From Mycolicibacter heraklionensis (GTDB lineage Bacteria; Actinomycetota; Actinomycetes; Mycobacteriales; Mycobacteriaceae): DNA of 64,000 nucleotides. Made by a program: the position numbers and the translations under genes. The notes under the pieces are model-generated. The model saw nothing but the letters and a program-made list of their open reading frames with translations, made no database searches and had not been told where the DNA came from. How positions within the stretch are numbered: position 1 is the stretch's first letter; every line of letters starts with the position of its first letter. Below, piece by piece: positions 29,193 to 36,996 of the stretch. The DNA lies in the NCBI RefSeq assembly GCF_001021505.1, contig NZ_LDPO01000018.1, forward strand, positions 40,899 to 104,898. Direction: 5' to 3'.

Positions 29193-32100
29193 ATGTCACA
29201 CCGCTCTGCTGCTAAGACAATAAAAAGCCGAGTCAGCGCTGCCGTGGGCGCCACCAGCGCAGTGGGCGCGTTCCTGGCTTTCGGCATGACACCGCTCGCG
29301 GCGGCGCCGGCCGGCGCTGAGGGGCTCGACGGCCTTTTCGATGACCTGTTCAGCTGGGTCGAGCCGCCGGCCGCGGACACGTCGGGGCTCGAATGGCTTG
29401 GCTTCGACGCGTTCGGCGGCGACCTGGCCGGCGCGGCGGCGGGCACCGACCCGCTGCAGGCACTCAACGAGCTGGTGGCCAACTCGATCAACATGATCAT
29501 CTACCAGCCGCTGTACGACATCGGCCAGTTCTTGATCGGCAGCGGTCTGCACCTCGACGGCATCTTCGACAACGGCGCCAACGCCTACGTGGACTTCAAC
29601 GCCGACGGCGACCTGGTGTACCACGCGGCGAGCGCCGGTGGATTCCTGTTCGGTGATGGCGGTGCCGGTGGATTCGTCGACGCCGACGGTGATGTGCTCA
29701 ACGCCGGCGGTGCGGTACTGCTCGACGCTGATGGCAATGAGGTCACGCTGGCCGACATCGAGAACGGCACCTACAGCTTCGCTGCCGGTTCAACATTCAC
29801 CCTCGACGGAGGCAACGCCGGCATGCTCGGTAACGGCGGTGACGGGGGCAGTGGCATCGGCCTCGGCCTGGTCGGCGGTAACGGCGGGGCCGGCGGGTCT
29901 CTCCTGGGCAACGGCGGCGACGGTGGCGCAGGTGCGTTCGGCATCGACGGTATTGGCGCGGCCGGCACCGACGGGTTCGTGGGTGGCGTCGGCGGCGCCG
30001 GTGGATTCTTCTTCGGCAACGGCGGCAACGGCGGTACCGGTGGTAACGGCGGCAACGGTGCGGCTGGGACCAACGGAAACGTGGGTGCCGACGGTCTGAG
30101 TCCGGTAGGCGGCACCGGAGCCACCGGACCCGATGGCGGCAACGGCGGCGACGGCACGGACGGCTTTGCCGGCGGTAACGGCGCCGTCGGCGGTAACGGT
30201 GGCGCTGCCGGATTGTTCGGCAACTCCGGAGCCGGCGGCAACGGTGGCCTTGGGGGCAACGGTGGTGTCGGTGGCAACGGCGGTAACGGTGGCGCCGGCG
30301 GCAACGGTGATGTCAACAACGGGCCCGAGATCGTGCCCGCGGCACTCATTCCCGCCAGCGACCCGGGTGGGAACGGCGGCACCGGCGGTAGCGGCGGTAA
30401 CGCCGGTTCCGGTGGCGCGGGTGGCGTCGGTGGCGCCGGCGGCAACGGCGGCGGCGGTGGCTTCTTCGGCGTCCACCCCTCGGGTGCCGCGGGTAACGGT
30501 GGGGCCGGTGGCGCGGGCGGGGGTTCCGGCTTGGCCGGCAACGGTGGCGCCGGCGGTAACGGTGGCGCCGGCGGCGGCACCGCTCCGGAGCTAGCAACTG
30601 AGGCGGTCGGCGACGACATCGTCGGCGGTGGAGCCGGTGGCGCAGGTGGTGCCGGCGGCAACCTCGGTGCGGTGGGCGCCGGCGGCGCGGGCGGCGCGGC
30701 CGGTATCAGTGCTGGTCCCTTCGGCGGCACGCCGGGCACCGCGGGTGCGGATGGCGCCGATGGCACGCTGCCGGACACGGTGTCGGGCAACGGCGGTGAC
30801 GGCGGCGCCGGCGGTGCCGGGATCGGTGGCACGGGCGTGTCCGGCGGTAACGGCGGCGCCGGCGGCAACGGTGGTGACCACGGCAACGGCGGCAACGGCG
30901 GCGCCGGTGGTAACGGCGACCAGGGCGCGGCCGGCGCCGACAGCCAAGACGTCGGCACGCCCGGCGGCGACGGCGCGGTCGGCGGCAATGGCGGCGCCGG
31001 CGGTGTCGGCGGCAGTGGTGGCTCGGTCTCGGGCAACGGCGGTAACGGTGGCGCCGGTGGTGCCGGCGGCACGGGCGGCACCGGCGGGCGTGGCGCGGAC
31101 TCGACCGACCCGGCTGTGGCAGCCGGTGCCGGCGGCAACGCCGGCAACGGGGGCAACGGTGGCGTCGGCGGCAACGGCGGTTCGGCCACCAACGGCAACG
31201 GTGGTAACGGCGGCAACAGCGGCAAGGGTGGCAACGGCGGCGTCGGCGGTGAAGGCGGCACCGGAGCCAATGCCGGTGCGAACTCCGAGACCGGTAACGG
31301 CGGGGCAGCGGGCGCCGGTGGTAACGGTGGCAACGGCGGAGCGGCGGGCGCCGCGGCGGGAACCGGTGGCCAAGGCGGCGGCGACGGCCACACCGACGGC
31401 GCCGACGGCAGCGTCGGACAGATCGGTAACGGAGGTGATGGTGGTGCCGGTGGACTCGGCGGCAACGCCGCCGTCGGCGAGGACGGCAGCTTCCTCGGCA
31501 ACGGTCTGAGCCCGGCCCACGAAGACGCGACGGGCGTGGGTGGCTCCGGCGGCAAGGGCGGTAACGGCGGCACCGGTTACCAGGCCGGTAACGGCGGGTC
31601 CGGTGGTTCCGGTGGCCAGGGTGTCTACGGCGGCACGGGTGGTGTCGGCGGCACCGGCGGCGCGGTGACCAGCACCGCCGACGGTGGCAACAACACCGGC
31701 GGCAACGGCGGTGCCGGCGGTGCCGGCGGCGACGGTTCCGGTCATGGCGGCTACGGCGGCGACGGCGGCGCCGGCGCCAACGCGACCGGTGACCAGACCG
31801 CCGGCAATGGGGGTAACGGTGGCGTCGGTGGCAACACCACCGGTGAGGGCAACACCGGAGAGAACGGGACGCTGGCCGGCGGGCACGGCGGCAACGGCGG
31901 CGCCGGCGGCACCTCCGAGGACGGCAAGGCCGGCTCCGGCGGTAACGGCGGCGACGGCGGCACCGGCGCACCCGTCGGCGACAACGCAGCCACTCCGGTG
32001 CTGAGCACCGGCGGCTCCGGTGGTACCGGCGGCAACGGCGGTGCCAGCAGCGGTGCCGGCACCGGCGGTAATGGTGGCGCCGGTGGTAACGGCAACTCCG

Positions 32101-33755
32101 GCAGCTTCACCGGCGGCCACGGCGGCGCCGGGGGCAACGGCGGGGCGTCGGCCACCGGCACAGCCGGTAACGGCGGGGCCGGTGGCACGGGCGCCAACGG
32201 CGTCGGCATCGGCGGTGGTACGAACGGCAACGTCACGACCGGCGGAACCGGCGGCGGCGGAGGTGCCGGCGGGGTTGCCGACGGCCAGACCGCGGGTCAG
32301 GGCGGTGGCGGCGGTGGTGGTGGCGGCGGTGCCATCGTCGGCGGCACCAACGGCGGCACCGTGACCAACAGCACCGCCACCGGCGGTAACGGCGGGGCCG
32401 GTGGCGCGGGCAGCACGACCGGGGTCGGTGGCAATGGCGGCGCCGGCGGACTCGGCGCGGTCATCGCGGACGGGGCGGGCAGCACCATCGACGATGGCCA
32501 CATCGCCGGCGGTGATGGCGGCGCCGGCGGCGCGAACGGGGTCAACGGCGAGAACGGTGCCGACAACGTGCTGGAGGCCACCGGCGGCGGCACGATCAGC
32601 AACGTCACTGTGACCAACGGGCAGAACTCCGGTGACTTCGTCGGCGGTAGCGCCTCGGTGATCGCCAGCGGCGGCGGCAGCATCTCCGACAGCACCGTCA
32701 CCGGTGGTAACGCCAGCGACACCGCCAACGGTGGGGACGCCGGCCTGAACGCCATCGGGGCGGGCAGCTCGATCACCGGCAGCCACGCGACCGGTGGCAA
32801 CGGCGGTGCGAGTGACGGCAGTGCCGGCGCCACCGGTGGTGACGGCGGCAGCGGCGTCATCAACGCCACCGACGGCGCCAAGGTCAGCGACACCACCGTC
32901 ACCGGTGGGACGGGCGGCGCCGGCTCCAACGGCGGTCAGGGCGGCAAGGGCGGTTTTGGTCTCGCCGACGCCACCGGCGCTGGCAGCACCATCACCGGGA
33001 CCGCCACCGGCGGCACGGGCGGCGCCGGCGTCAACGGCACCGGCGGTGACGGTGGGAGCGGCCAACTGATCGTCGATGGTGCCGGCGGCAGCATCGGCGG
33101 TGGCGGCAACGACGCGATCGCCCAGGGCGGCAATGGCGGCACCGGCACCGACGGCGGCGTCGGGGGCAACGGCTCCTGGGGTGAGCTGGAGTCCGGAGAG
33201 ATCGGCTACGCCGCCACCGGCGGTAACTCCTTCGGCACCTCCACCGGTGGTGACGGTGGCAACGCAACCGGTGAAGGGAGCCACGGCGGCAACGGCGGGA
33301 GCTCAGACATTCAGAGTTCCAAGACCACCGATGGCGGCACCTTGGGCGGTCCGGGCGGAACAGCCAGCGGCAACGCGACCGGTGGCAACGGTGGCAACGC
33401 CACGGGCGGCGGCCAGGGCGGTGACGGCGGCAAGGCCAGCATCGCTACGGGCGGTAACCCGGAGAACGTCGCGAACGGAACTGCGTCCGGCGGCAAGGGC
33501 GGCGACGGCCTTGATGGCGGTACCGGCGGCAAGGCCGGTTCGAGCCGGCTCGACGCGTTTGGCACCGGCGTCGGGAACATTCCATCCAGGGCCACTGAGG
33601 GCACCGTCACCGGCGGTAACGGCGGAAGCGGTACCGGGTCCGGCGCCACCGGCGGCAACGGGACCGACGGCAACATCGTCAACCAGGGCGGGATGCAGAC
33701 CGACGGTCAGACCGCAACCGGCAACAACGGGGCGAACGACCCGGCCACTCCGTAG
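29193..33755 (+). CDS. Signal-peptide PGRS protein, tandem family copy 3 (1520 residues)
   Basis: The ATG follows a GAGGAG site. Residues 1-41 are the family signal peptide (GATSAVGAFLAFGMTP, cleavage PAGA-E). Residues 42-205 are the shared domain (LFSWVEPP, NMIIYQPLYDIGQFLIGSGL, GIFDNGANA, DIENGTYSF). PGRS follows to about residue 1045. The remaining 470 residues are the strand-rich C-terminal region (ISNVTVTNGQNSGDFVGG, GSIGGGGN, NGSWGELE) that also ends the protein at 1-5132. Unlike the two upstream copies it is not followed by the small secreted-protein gene; the rfbD operon ends opposite it. Function is unknown; envelope location is inferred. Confidence 0.88.
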   Translation: MSHRSAAKTIKSRVSAAVGATSAVGAFLAFGMTPLAAAPAGAEGLDGLFDDLFSWVEPPAADTSGLEWLGFDAFGGDLAGAAAGTDPLQALNELVANSINMIIYQPLYDIGQFLIGSGLHLDGIFDNGANAYVDFNADGDLVYHAASAGGFLFGDGGAGGFVDADGDVLNAGGAVLLDADGNEVTLADIENGTYSFAAGSTFTLDGGNAGMLGNGGDGGSGIGLGLVGGNGGAGGSLLGNGGDGGAGAFGIDGIGAAGTDGFVGGVGGAGGFFFGNGGNGGTGGNGGNGAAGTNGNVGADGLSPVGGTGATGPDGGNGGDGTDGFAGGNGAVGGNGGAAGLFGNSGAGGNGGLGGNGGVGGNGGNGGAGGNGDVNNGPEIVPAALIPASDPGGNGGTGGSGGNAGSGGAGGVGGAGGNGGGGGFFGVHPSGAAGNGGAGGAGGGSGLAGNGGAGGNGGAGGGTAPELATEAVGDDIVGGGAGGAGGAGGNLGAVGAGGAGGAAGISAGPFGGTPGTAGADGADGTLPDTVSGNGGDGGAGGAGIGGTGVSGGNGGAGGNGGDHGNGGNGGAGGNGDQGAAGADSQDVGTPGGDGAVGGNGGAGGVGGSGGSVSGNGGNGGAGGAGGTGGTGGRGADSTDPAVAAGAGGNAGNGGNGGVGGNGGSATNGNGGNGGNSGKGGNGGVGGEGGTGANAGANSETGNGGAAGAGGNGGNGGAAGAAAGTGGQGGGDGHTDGADGSVGQIGNGGDGGAGGLGGNAAVGEDGSFLGNGLSPAHEDATGVGGSGGKGGNGGTGYQAGNGGSGGSGGQGVYGGTGGVGGTGGAVTSTADGGNNTGGNGGAGGAGGDGSGHGGYGGDGGAGANATGDQTAGNGGNGGVGGNTTGEGNTGENGTLAGGHGGNGGAGGTSEDGKAGSGGNGGDGGTGAPVGDNAATPVLSTGGSGGTGGNGGASSGAGTGGNGGAGGNGNSGSFTGGHGGAGGNGGASATGTAGNGGAGGTGANGVGIGGGTNGNVTTGGTGGGGGAGGVADGQTAGQGGGGGGGGGGAIVGGTNGGTVTNSTATGGNGGAGGAGSTTGVGGNGGAGGLGAVIADGAGSTIDDGHIAGGDGGAGGANGVNGENGADNVLEATGGGTISNVTVTNGQNSGDFVGGSASVIASGGGSISDSTVTGGNASDTANGGDAGLNAIGAGSSITGSHATGGNGGASDGSAGATGGDGGSGVINATDGAKVSDTTVTGGTGGAGSNGGQGGKGGFGLADATGAGSTITGTATGGTGGAGVNGTGGDGGSGQLIVDGAGGSIGGGGNDAIAQGGNGGTGTDGGVGGNGSWGELESGEIGYAATGGNSFGTSTGGDGGNATGEGSHGGNGGSSDIQSSKTTDGGTLGGPGGTASGNATGGNGGNATGGGQGGDGGKASIATGGNPENVANGTASGGKGGDGLDGGTGGKAGSSRLDAFGTGVGNIPSRATEGTVTGGNGGSGTGSGATGGNGTDGNIVNQGGMQTDGQTATGNNGANDPATP

Positions 33756-33760
33756 CTCCG

Positions 33761-33820
33761 GACGAGAAAGGCCCCGGCTCCGGCCGCCTCCGGCGGCGCA
33801 GGGCCGGGGTCCTTTTCGTC
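33761..33820 (+). terminator. Bidirectional terminator between convergent PGRS gene and rfbD
   Basis: Arms 33761-33778 and 33803-33820 pair with a few mismatches around a GC-rich loop; the right arm ends TCCTTTTCGTC. It lies between the stop at 33755 and the minus-strand stop at 33875, so it can serve both genes. Confidence 0.65.
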
Positions 33821-33874
33821 CCTCGTCCAGGCGTGATAGCCGATTCGGCAACACGAGTGTGGCGCGACGATGCC

Positions 33875-34705
33875 CTACACCCAGTACGCCACTCGCGCCC
33901 GGTACTGGCGCAGCACCAATGCGGCCACCGCCCAGCCGACCACGGTCAACACCAGCACTACCGCCCAGTGCCGCAGCGGCTGATGCGCCCCCAGCAGTGG
34001 CAGCCGCACCAGGTCCAGGTAGTGCATCAGCGGGTTGAACTCCACCACCGCCGTCCAGCGCGACGCCCCCTGAGCACGCAGGGTGTCGTAGTTCCAGATG
34101 ATCGGCGTCATCAAGAACAGCAGCTGCACCACCGAGAACAACAGCGGGGCGATATCGCGGTAGCGGGTGGCCAGAATCCCGAAGCACAGCGACACCCACA
34201 CGCAGTTCAGCGCGATCAGGAGCAATGCCGGAATCACCGAAAGATCCGCCCATGACCAGGGTTTCGGGAAAATCAGCGCGATGGGCAGATAGATGACGAT
34301 GTTGTGCGCGAACAGGATCATCTGGCGCCACACCAGCCGGTAGACATGCACACTCAACGGCGTCGGCAGCTGCTTGATCAGCCCCTCGTTGGCGACGAAC
34401 ACGTCGGCGCCCTCCAGGATGGCGGCGTTGAGCAGGTTCCACACGATCAGCCCCAGCGTCACGTACGGCAGGTGCACCGCCAGGTCGAGGTGGAACAGCT
34501 TGGAGTACAGCCCGCCCATCGCCACCGCCGTGGTGGCGGTGCCGATGGTGATCCAGAACGGGCCCAGCACGCTGCGCCGATAGCGCTGCTTGATGTCCTG
34601 CCAGCCCAGGTGCAGCCACAACTCGTGGCGGCGGAAGCCATCCACCAGATCGGCCCGCGCCCGCGCAAACGTCTTGGACTGCGCGGCAACGTCGTCGAAA
34701 CTCAT
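33875..34705 (-). CDS. rfbD: ABC-2 type galactan exporter, membrane subunit (Rv3783/Wzm-like)
   Basis: The 276-residue protein has an N-terminal amphipathic segment with LGWQDIKQRYRRSVLGPFW, the hallmark of O-antigen-type ABC-2 permeases, followed by about six membrane helices. It matches Rv3783. With RfbE it forms the exporter thought to move lipid-linked galactan across the plasma membrane for arabinogalactan assembly. Its ATG overlaps the stop of glfT1 (ATGA at 34702-34705), so the two are probably translationally coupled. It is the last gene of the five-gene operon. Confidence 0.93.
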   Translation of the reverse strand: MSFDDVAAQSKTFARARADLVDGFRRHELWLHLGWQDIKQRYRRSVLGPFWITIGTATTAVAMGGLYSKLFHLDLAVHLPYVTLGLIVWNLLNAAILEGADVFVANEGLIKQLPTPLSVHVYRLVWRQMILFAHNIVIYLPIALIFPKPWSWADLSVIPALLLIALNCVWVSLCFGILATRYRDIAPLLFSVVQLLFLMTPIIWNYDTLRAQGASRWTAVVEFNPLMHYLDLVRLPLLGAHQPLRHWAVVLVLTVVGWAVAALVLRQYRARVAYWV

Positions 34706-35613
34706 TGCTGCCCCTCAGGTCTGGCGAACTGTTCTCGGCGTCCCTGCCGGCGCAGCCGGGCCCACTCCATCAACCCGGCCGGGTCGCGGCGCGACACCAG
34801 GAAGAACCAGCCGAACCGCAGCCACTCCTGGACCAGCAACCGGCGCATCCCGGGCTGAGCCATCAGATAGCCGCGGTTGCGGTAGGTATAGAAGCGTTTG
34901 ACGGCGCTGTCCGGATATTGGGCGTGCATCCGGCCGCCCAGGATCGGCTTGAACTCCGCCGAGCCGCACGGGTGCAGATATGCCGCGTTCAGGCACGTCC
35001 CGAACGCTAACCCGGACCGCGCCAGCCGGCGGTGTACCTCCACCTCGTCGCCGCGCATGAACAGCCGCAGGTCGGGCACGCCGACCGCGTCCAGGGCATC
35101 CGCGGTGAACAGCGCCCCGTTGAACAGCGACGCGATCCCCGGGAGTAAATCCTCATCCGATGCGCCACTGCGTAATTCGCCGACCTCGCGTCGCCACACC
35201 AGGCCTCGCCGTAGCGGGAAGGCCAGCCGGGACGGGTCGTCGATATTGCACACCATCGGGGACACCTCAGCCAGGTGATGCTTGGCCGCGCAGTCCAGCA
35301 GTGCCGACAGCACGCCGGCGTCCGCCGGGCGCCCGTCGTCGTCGGCCAGCCACACCCAGTCCGCACCGGCGGCCAGGGCGTGCAGAATGCCCAGCGCGAA
35401 ACCGCCTGCGCCACCGAGGTTTCGCCGCGACCCGAGGTAGGTCGAGGGCACCGGCTGCCCCGCTACCAGCGCAGCCACCGCAGCGTCGTTGTCGTTGTCG
35501 ACGACGATCACTTGGTCGGGTGCCCGGGTCTGGCTTGTCAGCGCCTTCAGCGACTCGGCCAGCTGCTGCGGCCGCCGGTGGGTGACGACGACGGCGTAGA
35601 TGGTTTCGGTCAC
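34702..35613 (-). CDS. glfT1: Galactofuranosyltransferase GlfT1 (Rv3782-like)
   Basis: This GT-A (GT2-type) glycosyltransferase of 303 residues starts with GTG in a GTGA overlap with the end of rfbE. It shows an N-terminal nucleotide-binding start (YAVVVTHRRP), VDNDND, the conserved LGSRRNLGGAGGFALG and the metal-binding DDD at residues 91-93 (WLADDDG). It also has MRGDEVEVHRRL and AYLHPCG further on. In M. tuberculosis GlfT1 adds the first galactofuranose residues from UDP-Galf to decaprenyl-PP-GlcNAc-Rha, starting the galactan on the cytoplasmic face. Length and motifs match the family closely. Longer upstream in-frame starts exist but overlap rfbE and are not needed. Confidence 0.95.
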   Translation of the reverse strand: MTETIYAVVVTHRRPQQLAESLKALTSQTRAPDQVIVVDNDNDAAVAALVAGQPVPSTYLGSRRNLGGAGGFALGILHALAAGADWVWLADDDGRPADAGVLSALLDCAAKHHLAEVSPMVCNIDDPSRLAFPLRRGLVWRREVGELRSGASDEDLLPGIASLFNGALFTADALDAVGVPDLRLFMRGDEVEVHRRLARSGLAFGTCLNAAYLHPCGSAEFKPILGGRMHAQYPDSAVKRFYTYRNRGYLMAQPGMRRLLVQEWLRFGWFFLVSRRDPAGLMEWARLRRQGRREQFARPEGQQ

Positions 35614-36419
35614 GCCTGATCTCCGGTCCGCGTCTCGGCAAGCACCTCGCGCACGTGCCGGGCCGCATCCGGGCCTTCGTAGGCGCCGACCACTTCCTCG
35701 ATCCCGCCGGTCATCCGGATGCTGCCGTGGTCGATCCACATCGCGGTTTTGCACAGCCGGGCCAAGAATTCGTTGGAATGGCTGGCGAACACCAGGATTC
35801 CGGACCGCTCCACCAGCTTCTGCAGCCGGGTCTGGGCCTTCTTCAAGAACTCGGCGTCCACCGCGCCGATGCCCTCGTCGAGCAACAGGATCTCCGGGTC
35901 GATGCTGGTGACCACACCCATCGCCAACCGCACCCGCATCCCGGTGGAGTAGGTGCGCAGCGGCATCGCCAGATAGTCGCCCAGCTCGGTGAACTCGGCG
36001 ATCTCGTCGACCTTGGCGGCCATCTGCTTACGGGTCTGTCCGAGGAACAGCCCGCGGATGATGATGTTCTCGAAGCCGGAGATCTCCGGGTCCATGCCCA
36101 CGCCCAGGTCGAACACCGGCGCCACCCGACCGACCACCGATGCGGACCCGCGCGTCGGCTCGTAGATCCCTGAAAGCAGCCGCAGCAGTGTGGATTTCCC
36201 CGCGCCGTTGTGTCCCACCAGACCGACCCGGTCGCCCAGCGACAGGCTCATGGTGATGTCGCGCAGCGCCTCGACCACCACCACATTGGAGTTGTTGCGT
36301 CCGATTGCCCCGCCGGCCTTGCCGAGGAACGCCTTCTTCAGCGACCGCGACTTGGCGTCGAAGATGGGGAACTCGACCCACGCGTCGCGGGTTTCGATAC
36401 GAGGCTCGTTGGCAGACAA
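35610..36419 (-). CDS. rfbE: ABC galactan exporter, ATPase subunit (Rv3781/Wzt-like)
   Basis: The ATPase has Walker A GHNGAGKST (Lys75), a signature region YSTGM, and Walker B ILLLDEGIGAVD. It closely matches Rv3781 (RfbE). The start is set at TTG (36419-36417), giving 269 residues that begin LSANEPRIET. This matches the family's N-terminus (PRIET, WVEFPIFDAKSRSLKK). No ATG or GTG in frame gives a sensible start without a non-homologous extension into bpa. It lies 19 bases after bpa and overlaps glfT1 by GTGA. It powers the RfbD permease. Confidence 0.93.
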   Translation of the reverse strand: MSANEPRIETRDAWVEFPIFDAKSRSLKKAFLGKAGGAIGRNNSNVVVVEALRDITMSLSLGDRVGLVGHNGAGKSTLLRLLSGIYEPTRGSASVVGRVAPVFDLGVGMDPEISGFENIIIRGLFLGQTRKQMAAKVDEIAEFTELGDYLAMPLRTYSTGMRVRLAMGVVTSIDPEILLLDEGIGAVDAEFLKKAQTRLQKLVERSGILVFASHSNEFLARLCKTAMWIDHGSIRMTGGIEEVVGAYEGPDAARHVREVLAETRTGDQA

Positions 36420-36438
36420 GGTAATTCCGCTTGCAGGT

Positions 36439-36996
36439 TTACAGATACTGGCCGGAGCCGCTGTGGCCCTGGGCGTGACCGCCACCGGCGGCGCCGGGGG
36501 GCAGGGCGCCGTGACGCATCTGCTCCAGCTGCGCGCGGGCCGCCATCTGCTGGGCGAACAGCGCGGTCTGGATGCCGTGGAACAGGCCCTCCAGCCAGCC
36601 GACCAGTTGGGCTTGGGCGACTCGCAGCTCGGCGTCCGAGGGTGTGGCGTCCTCACGCAGCGGTAGCGTCAGCCGGTCCAGCTCCTCGCGCAGCTCCGGC
36701 GCCAGGCCGTCCTCGAGCTCACGAATGCTGGCGGAGTGGATCTCTCGTAGCCGAATCCGGCTCGCCTCATCCAGCGGAGCCGAGCGGACTTCTTCGAGCA
36801 GCTGCTTGATCATGGTGCCGATCCGCATCACCTTGGCGGGTTGCTCGATCAGGTCCGTCAGCGACGCCTCTTCATCCTCGGCGTCGTCCGTGGAGCTGTT
36901 GAGTCCGGCCGTCAGCAGCCGCGGGTTGGCACCGCTGATGATCTCGACACCATCTGCGCTGTCCATGTCGTCTGCGCTGCTGCCGCTGGTGCTCAC
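36439..36996 (-). CDS. bpa: Bacterial proteasome activator Bpa (PafE, Rv3780-like)
   Basis: The 185-residue protein carries the conserved core TDLIEQPAKVMRIGTMIKQL, a helical body (ELREELDRLTLP, QAQLVGWLEGLFHGIQTALF) and the C-terminal GQYL that docks the ring into the 20S proteasome. In M. tuberculosis Bpa forms a dodecameric, ATP-independent activator that opens the proteasome gate. I chose GTG at 36996 because an AAGGAGA ribosome site lies nine bases upstream and the GTGA overlaps the stop of the preceding gene. An ATG at 37017 lacks such a site. A position inside the cell-wall operon is conserved in mycobacteria, though the reason is unknown. Confidence 0.95.
   Translation of the reverse strand: MSTSGSSADDMDSADGVEIISGANPRLLTAGLNSSTDDAEDEEASLTDLIEQPAKVMRIGTMIKQLLEEVRSAPLDEASRIRLREIHSASIRELEDGLAPELREELDRLTLPLREDATPSDAELRVAQAQLVGWLEGLFHGIQTALFAQQMAARAQLEQMRHGALPPGAAGGGHAQGHSGSGQYL

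Noticed and set aside
20337..33755. CRISPR array, because of dense short repeats
   Set aside because: The repeats are in-frame Gly-Gly-x codons of variable spacing, without constant direct repeats and unique spacers, and no cas genes are present.
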